Assembly: GCA_046351595.1 (NCBI GenBank)
Contig: JAXLYE010000005.1
Span: 124,001-188,000, forward strand
DNA length: 64,000 nucleotides
Direction: 5' to 3'
Origin: JAXLYE01 sp046351595
GTDB lineage: Bacteria; Myxococcota_A; Polyangia; Palsa-1104; JAEUJZ01
In this document: positions 56,776 through 64,000 of the stretch, one piece after another
Layout of the letters: every line of letters starts with the position of its first letter
Numbering within the stretch: position 1 is the first letter of the stretch
Program-made: the position numbers and the translations under genes
Notes under the pieces: model-generated
Told to the model about the DNA's origin: nothing
The model's input: only the letters and a program-made list of their open reading frames with translations
Databases searched by the model: none

Positions 56776-57798
56776 CTAGCGGAAGACCACGGCGCCGGGG
56801 ACGCGCGTCATGTCGGGCGGCGGCACGTCGAGCCCGAGCTTCAGCGCGACCGCCGAGGCGGCGATGGCGGCGACGCCGGCGCCCAGCCCGCCCCAGACGT
56901 ACCAGCGACGGTACCAGGGCGTGGACCGCTGCTCGTGCTGCAGGCGCGCCGTCACTTCGACCGTGGTGTCGGGCATCACCGAGAGCGTCGCCTGGAACGG
57001 CAGGAAGCGGTCCTTCTCGACGAGCAGGCGGTAGCTGCCGGGCGCCAGCACCTGCAGCGGCTCGGGCAGCGGGGTCTGGCCGCGCGCCTTGGCGTTGATG
57101 TAGACCTGCGCGCCCTCGACGTCGGTGGTGATGTGGATGCGGCCGTAGCGCTTGAAGGTTTCGGGCGGGTAGAGCTGCTGCAGCCAGCCGAGGACGCGCA
57201 CCTCGTCGACGGACTGCTCGCTGGCGCGGTCGGCCAGCTTGTCCGCGACCAGCGAGTCGGCGTAGCGCGCCACGACCTTCTGCTCGGCGACGTCGATGCG
57301 CTGCAGCGCCAGGACCACGTCCCCGAGCTGGCTGACCGCGACCAGCAGCACCTCGCGCGCGCCGAGCCGCTCGCCGACGTGCGACAGGCAGCGCGTCTCG
57401 CCCTCGCAGCGCGCGACCTCGGCGTCGATGCCCGGGCCCAGCCGCCGCCGCGCCTCGCCCAGATCCAGCACCTGCAGCGACGTGTTCTTCTGCAGCGCCG
57501 CTGCCATCCGCTCGGGCAGGTCGGCCAGCGCCTGCACGTCGTTGCGGAACTCGAAGACCGCGACCGCGTTGCTCAGCGCCACCGGCCGGCTCTCGCTCGG
57601 CGGCGCGCTGACCGGCGCCGCGGCGGGCCGGGCCGCGGGCGCCGGCGCACCGGCCTTCACGGGGGCCTTGCGACCGTTGGCCAGCGCGCCCGCCGGCGTG
57701 CCGCCGAGCAGCGCCGCCACCACCGCCGCCGGCAGCGCCGCCGACAGCGCGCGGCGCGCCCTTTGTCTCTGCTGTGCTCTAGCGACCGAACAGCGCAC
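56776..57798 (-). CDS. PEGA-domain-type protein with C-terminal membrane tail
   Basis: 340 residues from GTG 57798, chosen because AGGAG lies 7 bp upstream and a signal peptide follows (ALSAALPAAVVAALLGGTPA). A middle region (ALSNAVAVFEFRNDVQALAD, VLLVAVSQLGDVVLALQRID) resembles the TolB-N-like or caspase-associated region found in such proteins; then a PEGA-like beta domain (GRIHITTDVEGAQVYINAKA, PLQVLAPGSYRLLVEKDRFL). The tail WYRRWYVWGGLGAGVAAIAA is a TM helix. PEGA domains occur in surface and cell-wall-contact proteins. It overlaps the upstream lipoprotein gene by 20 bp, hence co-translation. Confidence 0.82.
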   Translation of the reverse strand: MRCSVARAQQRQRARRALSAALPAAVVAALLGGTPAGALANGRKAPVKAGAPAPAARPAAAPVSAPPSESRPVALSNAVAVFEFRNDVQALADLPERMAAALQKNTSLQVLDLGEARRRLGPGIDAEVARCEGETRCLSHVGERLGAREVLLVAVSQLGDVVLALQRIDVAEQKVVARYADSLVADKLADRASEQSVDEVRVLGWLQQLYPPETFKRYGRIHITTDVEGAQVYINAKARGQTPLPEPLQVLAPGSYRLLVEKDRFLPFQATLSVMPDTTVEVTARLQHEQRSTPWYRRWYVWGGLGAGVAAIAASAVALKLGLDVPPPDMTRVPGAVVFR

Positions 57799-59635
57799 TG
57801 GCGGCTCCTGGGATGTAGCCCTCTTGATAGGCCCGCAGGTACGGGTTCGTGCCGCCCGGATCACACGGCGAGAAGCACGAGCCCTTGGGCTGGTCGTTCA
57901 TGTCGTAGCTGCGCGAGCTGCACTCGCGGTTCTGCACGCCGACCATGTAGTCCTGCTCGCGCGCGCCGGACTGCAGGTTGATGAGCAGCACGTGGTAGGT
58001 GTAGCCGTCCCAGTCGATGAAGCAGCGGACCTGGTTGGGCGCGGTGCCCAGCGTCGAGAGGAACAGGCTGCGGACCTTGTGCTGGACGCGCAGGAGGACC
58101 AGCGCCCGCGCGCGATCCGGCGTGACCGCGACGCCGTAGACCAGCGAGTCGGTCGGCGCCATGCTGATGTCGATCGAGCTGGTGTAGGGCTTGCCGTCGA
58201 CGGCGGTGGTGATGCGGAAGGGGATCTGCCAGGGCGGGAGCTCGAACTGCGAGGACGCGAAGTGCTCGGCGCTGCCCTCGAGGATGTTGACGGTGCCGTG
58301 CATGGTCACGGTCGGGCTGTCCGCGGTGTCGTCGCGGCCGACCGCGATCACGGCCGAGCGCGTCGTCGCCACCTGCGCCACGCCGGCCGCCGCGAGCACG
58401 CGGTCGCCGCTCGGCTTATTGATGACCACCTGGCCGCGACGCAGCGCGCCGCTCGGCTGGGCGCAGGGCTGCACCAGCACGCGCTCGCCGGCGCCGGTGT
58501 ACGCGACGGCCGTGGTGTAGGGCAGGGCGCGCTCGGCCAGCACCGCGCCGGTCTTCGGGTCGTAGCGGCGCAGCGTCGAGGGCTCGCCGCCCAGCGTGGT
58601 GCAGTCGGGCTCACCGAGCGAGAGCGGCGGGCGGCCGAACACCACATCGATGCTGCCGTCGGGCGCGTAGGCCGCGGCCAGCGGCGGGCCGATCGGGCTC
58701 TGCGCCGTCGACTCGATCGGCAGGGCCATGAGCTCGCCGTCGCGGCTCACCCGGCTGCGCAGCCCCGGCAGGTCGCGCAGGAGCAGCACCTGACCGACCC
58801 GCCCCTGCGTCGGCGGCGTGCGCGCGTACTGCAGGATCACGGCGCCGCGATCGAGCGGATCCACGACCAGGGCCTGGGCCGGCAGCGACGCCCCCTCGGG
58901 CAGCGGCACGCTGGCGGTGTCCTCCAGGCGCAGGGTGTCGACGATGTGCAGGTTGCCGGCGAGGTTGGCCAGGAGCAGCGAGCGCCCGTCGTACGTGCCG
59001 CCGGCCGCGCTCACCGGCGGCGCGGTGGTCAGGTTGGGCGCAAGCTGCATCGGATCGAGCTGGCGGTCGTAGGCGGTGAGCAGCGGCTGCACCGAGTTGG
59101 GATCGACGACGCGCAGCTTGCTCTCGTCGCGCAGCGGCTCGAACAGGCGGCGCGACGGGGCGAAGATCGGGTCCGGCGGCGGCACCGGCGGCACGAGGCG
59201 CGGGCTGCCGCCGAAGAAGAACAGCGGCCGGCGCAGCTCCAGGACGATCTCCTTGTCCTCGCCGTAGGCCCAGCCGGCGTCGCGCGACAGCGCCACGCCC
59301 AGCACCTGCTGGCCCGCGGCCCCGAGCGCCAGCATGCGCAGGTCGCGCGGCGCCGACACCGGGACCAGGCCGAGCTCGAGGCTCGGCAGCTGCTCGGGCG
59401 CGATCGTCGCCCCCGCCACCGGCGGGTCGAAGCGCGCCCGCGACAGCAGGTCCTCGGTGCGGTCGTCGCGCAGCTCGAGCGCCGTGACCCGCGGGTCGAG
59501 CAGCGGCGACAGGACCTGGTTGTCGGGCGACGGCGTCGTCCGCACCACGAAGTGAACCCCGCCCGGCTGCGGCTGCGGGCTGCACCCGAGCAGCGCCGCG
59601 CTGAGCAGCGACCATCGCAAAGCGGCCCTCGGCAT
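57779..59635 (-). CDS. Large lipoprotein, probable beta-propeller, unknown function
   Basis: 618 residues from ATG 59635. The N-terminus MPRAALRWSLLSAALLGCS has a lipobox (ALLGC, Cys18). The mature part alternates short beta segments with DG/GP turns (GGTYDGRSLLLANLAGNLHI, DPLDRGAVILQYAR, RYDPKTGAVLAERALPYTTA), suggesting a WD40- or YVTN-like propeller, though no repeat signature is strict. A Cys-containing C-terminal region (GVQNRECSSRSYD, GSCFSPCDPGGTNPY) could hold disulfides. It is the first gene of a two-gene unit with the PEGA-type protein, and both are exported, so they may act together in the envelope. Confidence 0.75.
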   Translation of the reverse strand: MPRAALRWSLLSAALLGCSPQPQPGGVHFVVRTTPSPDNQVLSPLLDPRVTALELRDDRTEDLLSRARFDPPVAGATIAPEQLPSLELGLVPVSAPRDLRMLALGAAGQQVLGVALSRDAGWAYGEDKEIVLELRRPLFFFGGSPRLVPPVPPPDPIFAPSRRLFEPLRDESKLRVVDPNSVQPLLTAYDRQLDPMQLAPNLTTAPPVSAAGGTYDGRSLLLANLAGNLHIVDTLRLEDTASVPLPEGASLPAQALVVDPLDRGAVILQYARTPPTQGRVGQVLLLRDLPGLRSRVSRDGELMALPIESTAQSPIGPPLAAAYAPDGSIDVVFGRPPLSLGEPDCTTLGGEPSTLRRYDPKTGAVLAERALPYTTAVAYTGAGERVLVQPCAQPSGALRRGQVVINKPSGDRVLAAAGVAQVATTRSAVIAVGRDDTADSPTVTMHGTVNILEGSAEHFASSQFELPPWQIPFRITTAVDGKPYTSSIDISMAPTDSLVYGVAVTPDRARALVLLRVQHKVRSLFLSTLGTAPNQVRCFIDWDGYTYHVLLINLQSGAREQDYMVGVQNRECSSRSYDMNDQPKGSCFSPCDPGGTNPYLRAYQEGYIPGAASALFGR

Positions 59636-59730
59636 GGCGGGAATTTAGCAAGAGGTTTGGGCGCCAAGCAGCCCAAAAGCGGGCAAAAGCAGCCGGTCCC
59701 CGAAGCTGAGCGGGGCGCTCGACGGGGCCT

Positions 59731-59763
59731 GGCGTCTTGACGGCGTCTTGACGGCGTCTTGAC
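59731..59763 (+). repeat. Three exact 11-bp repeats upstream of prfB
   Basis: ggcgtcttgac occurs three times in direct succession between the divergent lipoprotein gene and prfB. Each copy contains TTGAC, the core of a -35 box, but no -10 box lies at a proper distance downstream. Confidence 0.9.
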
Positions 59764-59826
59764 GGCGCTGGGCCGCTGCCTGCGCCGAGCAGTCGATGCC
59801 CGATCTGTGATACAAAGGCCCCGCAC

Positions 59827-60946
59827 ATGCCGCTAGAGACGCAGAAGACCAAGGAACTCCTGGAGTCCCTCGGGGGGCGCATCGAGGCCCTCCGGGGGCA
59901 TCTTTGACGTCGAGAAGCACCGCGTCCGCCTGCTCGAGATCGACCAGTTTGCCGCCGACCCCGGGTTCTGGAACAACCAGGACAAGGCGCAGGCGCTGCT
60001 CAAGGAGCAGGCCGGGCACAAGCAGACCGTCGGCGAGTGGGACCGCCTGAGCCGCGAGCTGTCCGACGCGCGCACGCTGCTGGAGCTCTCGATCGAGGCG
60101 CAGGATCAGGCAAGCTTCGACGAGACCACGCAGCAGGCGCAGGCCATCGAGCGCGCCGTCGAGAGCCTGGAGCTCTCGCGCATGCTCTCGGGCGAGCAGG
60201 ACCACACCGACGCGCTGGTCTCGATCAACGCCGGCGCCGGCGGCGTCGACGCGCAGGACTGGGCCGACATGCTCCGCCGGATGTACTACCGCTGGGCCGA
60301 GCGCCACGGCTACACCGTCGAGGAGCTCGACGTCCAGGACGGCGAAGAGGCCGGCATCAAGTCGGTCAGCTTCGCGGTCCGCGGCCGCTTCGCCTACGGC
60401 TACCTGCGCGCCGAGAGCGGCGTGCACCGCCTGGTGCGCATCTCGCCGTTCGACTCGAACGCGCGCCGCCACACCGCCTTCGCCGCGACCTACGTCTACC
60501 CCGACATCGACGACTCGATCGAGGTCGAGATCAAGGAAGACGACCTCGAGATCCAGACCATGCGCTCGGGCGGCGCCGGCGGGCAGCACGTCAACAAGAC
60601 CGAGTCCGCGGTGCGCCTCATCCACAAGCCGACGGGCCTGGTCGCCAAGTGCCAGTCCGAGCGCTCACAGCACAAGAACCGCTCCGGCGCGATGAAGATG
60701 CTGCGCGCGATGATGTACGCGATGAAGCTGCGCGAGAAGGAGGCCAAGCTCGCCGAGGCCAACGCGCAGAAGCAGGCGATCGAGTGGGGGAGCCAGATCC
60801 GGTCGTACGTGCTGGCGCCCTACCGGCTGGTGACCGACCACCGGACGGAGCTCAAGGTCGGGAACGTCGATGCGGTGCTGAACGGAGAGCTGGACGAGTT
60901 CATCAAGGCGTATCTGATCCAGAGTGCGGACGGGAGGAAGGGCTAG
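59827..60946 (+). CDS. prfB: Peptide chain release factor 2, programmed +1 frameshift
   Basis: The product is read as 59827-59904 joined to 59906-60946, giving 372 residues. The first frame codes 26 residues and meets TGA at 59905-59907; a +1 shift at CTT-TGA-C continues the protein in the second frame as DVEKHRVRLLEID. The stop-codon recognition tripeptide SPF is at residues 206-208 and the peptidyl-hydrolysis motif GGQ near 251-253 (SGGAGGQHVNKTESAV). RF2 terminates at UGA and UAA; the frameshift makes synthesis self-limiting because abundant RF2 ends translation at the internal UGA. A simple ORF caller would miss the first part and begin at 60182. Confidence 0.95.
59892..59908 (+). other. 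prfB +1 programmed frameshift site
   Basis: The segment ccgggggcatctttgac has the slip codon CTT directly followed by TGA C, the classic RF2 site, with a G-rich Shine-Dalgarno-like stretch (gggggc) three bases upstream of CTT as a stimulator. Confidence 0.93.
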
Positions 60947-60951
60947 GGGCA

Positions 60952-60982
60952 AAGGGAGGAACCCCGCGGTTGCCTCCCTTTT
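60952..60982. terminator. Hairpin between convergent prfB and kinase genes
   Basis: aagggaggaacc pairs with ggttgcctccctt (one bulged G) around a 4-base loop, with four T at the end. It lies 5 bp past the prfB stop and 13 bp from the kinase stop, so it likely ends both transcripts. Confidence 0.7.
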
Positions 60983-60995
60983 GAATCCTCCTCCC

Positions 60996-62936
<1,941 letters not shown>

Positions 62937-63321
62937 AAGACAAACTCCGAGAAGGTCTTGGCCTGGCCGCAGCCCCCCGTTCCTCCCCGGCTCTGGAACC
63001 TGCCGGGGCCCGGCTGTCGGCGCAGGCGTCTAGGATTTCGGTCCCAGGTTAACAAAATATTCACACCGCCGACACGCCCGCGGCAGCGCCCGGCGTCGAC
63101 CAGCGGGCGGCCTGCTGTCGACCGGGGGCAGCCTGTTGTCGACCGTGCAGGCGACCGGGCCGGGCGGCCGGCCGGTACGCAGGCGAACTCGCTCACGAGA
63201 ACGCGACTTTAGCGTTGACAGGAACCGGCCGGCCGCGCTACCTAAGTCTCACCTTGCTCGGAACTCGCAGGTCACCGCGAGCCGCCGATCCGAGAAGAGG
63301 CAGGCTGAAAACCTACACCAC
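62937..63321. other. Divergent region upstream of the kinase and the tRNA
   Basis: 385 bp, no gene. An AT-rich patch at 63050-63062 (aacaaaatattca) may belong to the kinase promoter (minus-strand TTGTTA is present but the -10 is poor). From 63090 a 20-25-bp motif with gtcgaccg recurs two or three times. The tRNA promoter is at 63215-63244. Confidence 0.6.
63215..63244 (+). promoter_or_regulatory. Predicted promoter of tRNA-Leu
   Basis: Consensus TTGACA (63215-63220), 18 bp, TACCTA (63239-63244). The leader to the tRNA would be about 70 nt. Confidence 0.6.
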
Positions 63322-63405
<84 letters not shown>

Positions 63406-63425
63406 CTCCCGACGCAGTGACGCAG

Positions 63426-63460
63426 ACGGCCCGAGGCAACCCCTCGGGCCGTTTGCTTTT
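63426..63460 (+). terminator. Intrinsic terminator after tRNA-Leu
   Basis: An 11-bp perfect stem acggcccgagg/cctcgggccgt with a 5-base loop, followed by ttgctttt. This is the clearest Rho-independent terminator in the window. Confidence 0.9.
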
Positions 63461-63497
63461 GGCGGTTTGTTTTGGCCGGGACGCGGGAGCGGCTAGC

Positions 63498-64000
63498 ATG
63501 TCGCACATGCTGACGCGGCGCGGACCTTACGCGCGTCAAAAGCCCTCGGGGTCCATGCGATACGCACGTTCGGGTTTTCTGTTTCTGGGATCGCTCTGCG
63601 CGACCTTCGCGCTCGAGGCAGAGCTTACAAGCCGTAGCGCCTGGGCCGAAGAGCCGCCGGCGAGCGCGGCGCCCCCTGCAGCGGCGGCACCGGCTCCGGC
63701 GACTACCGGCGCTCCACCCGCGAAGGCCGTCGCACCGTCGGCACCGGCCGCTGCTGCGCCCGCGCCGGCCGTCGTGCCGTCGGCACCGGCCGCTGCACCG
63801 GCCGCTGCACCGGCCGCTGCACCGGCCGCTGCACCGGCCGCTGCTCTGGCAGACGTCGCGCCCGCGCCCGGCGCCGCCGCGGACGCCTCGGCCGACGAGC
63901 CGCCGCCAGCCGGCTTCACCGCCGACGGCGCGCGCGCGCGCCCGGCCGATGCCGTGCCGTTTGCCGGCGTGGTGCTCGAGAAGGGGACGCGCAACCCGCT
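63498..64000 (+). CDS. Secreted Ala/Pro-rich protein, possibly TonB-receptor-like (3' truncated)
   Basis: The plus frame is open from ATG 63498 to the end of the window (167 residues seen). GGGAG lies 8 bp upstream of this ATG; the ATG at 63555 is an alternative and begins directly at a signal peptide (MRYARSGFLFLGSLCATFAL). An Ala/Pro-rich linker of about 85 residues follows, including a block of five 12-bp repeats. The last visible residues, PFAGVVLEKGTRNPL, match the first strand of a carboxypeptidase regulatory-like (CarboxypepD_reg/CNA-B type) domain as found at the N-terminus of TonB-dependent receptors. The identity beyond the edge is inferred. A minus-strand frame over the same bases (63536-63994) is a shadow. 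Confidence 0.7.
   Translation, partial: MSHMLTRRGPYARQKPSGSMRYARSGFLFLGSLCATFALEAELTSRSAWAEEPPASAAPPAAAAPAPATTGAPPAKAVAPSAPAAAAPAPAVVPSAPAAAPAAAPAAAPAAAPAAALADVAPAPGAAADASADEPPPAGFTADGARARPADAVPFAGVVLEKGTRNP
63783..63842 (+). repeat. Five 12-bp tandem units in the Ala/Pro linker
   Basis: gcaccggccgct is repeated five times without change and codes alternating Ala/Pro tetrapeptides (APAA). Confidence 0.95.

Noticed and set aside
60182..60946. prfB read as a short protein starting at 60182
   Set aside because: The upstream CTT-TGA-C frameshift site and conserved N-terminal domain show the real start is 59827.
63536..63994. A minus-strand Ala/Gly-rich frame
   Set aside because: It lies over the plus-strand secreted protein gene, which has a ribosome site, a signal peptide and a recognisable domain start.

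Overview
This is a GC-rich (roughly 70 percent by eye), gene-dense window that looks like a chromosome segment of a myxobacterium-type organism (phylum Myxococcota). No marker here names a genus. The evidence is combined: Hanks-type Ser/Thr kinases fused to nSTAND ATPases and PEGA-like domains, an ADYC-domain lipoprotein, an AgmX/PglI C-terminal-domain protein, RNase Y, frequent GTG starts, many lipoproteins and many low-complexity Pro/Ala repeats. There is no phage, IS element, transposase, CRISPR array or rRNA operon.

Layout. 1-3758: the end of a squalene-hopene-cyclase-like gene convergent with an FAD-dependent desaturase-like oxidoreductase, then a small membrane ORF and a lipoprotein. 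3789-6125: PLP aminotransferase and a ClpX-like unfoldase. 6196-10122: a 1308-residue uncharacterised membrane protein. 10287-14892: chemoreceptor, urocanate hydratase and a GGQ rescue-factor-like protein. 14943-16052: ADYC lipoprotein. 16325-23414: two tandem kinase-nSTAND1 paralogs, one of them an apparent pseudokinase carrying a C-terminal FGE/SUMF1 domain. 23806-27290: GDP-mannose synthesis genes, with phosphomannomutase fused to a DsbA/HCCA-isomerase-like domain. 27682-31828: a GAF-GAF-PAS-STAS regulator and a beta-propeller lipoprotein with a CxxCH motif. 31914-35732 (minus): SDR protein, AgmX-type protein and PafA-type phosphatase. 36028-38939: lspA, lgt, rsgA. 39022-41202: groEL and groES behind a perfect CIRCE operator. 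41431-44710: GH13 lipoprotein and a zinc-ribbon membrane protein. 44966-50350: hppA, a 6S-RNA-like hairpin, zapA, 5-FTHF cyclo-ligase and rny. 50603-50824: a 42-bp tandem array. 50860-53807: bioB, anmK, an RRM protein. 54247-59635: a DUF6600-like protein, a catalytically degenerate UppS-like protein, a PEGA-like protein and a lipoprotein. 59827-62936: prfB with its programmed +1 frameshift and a third Ser/Thr kinase. 63322-64000: tRNA-Leu(CAG) with terminator and the start of a secreted protein cut by the window edge.

How the genes work together. Several groups are coherent: lipoprotein maturation (lspA, lgt) beside many lipoprotein genes; GDP-mannose formation (two overlapping genes); protein folding under HrcA/CIRCE; and the zapA/cyclo-ligase/rny housekeeping operon. 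The most unusual items are the kinase/pseudokinase nSTAND pair, the phosphomannomutase-thioredoxin-fold fusion, the UppS-like protein without its catalytic Asp, the 42-bp array and the very large membrane protein of unknown role. All functional statements come from reading motifs and family resemblance; no database search was run.
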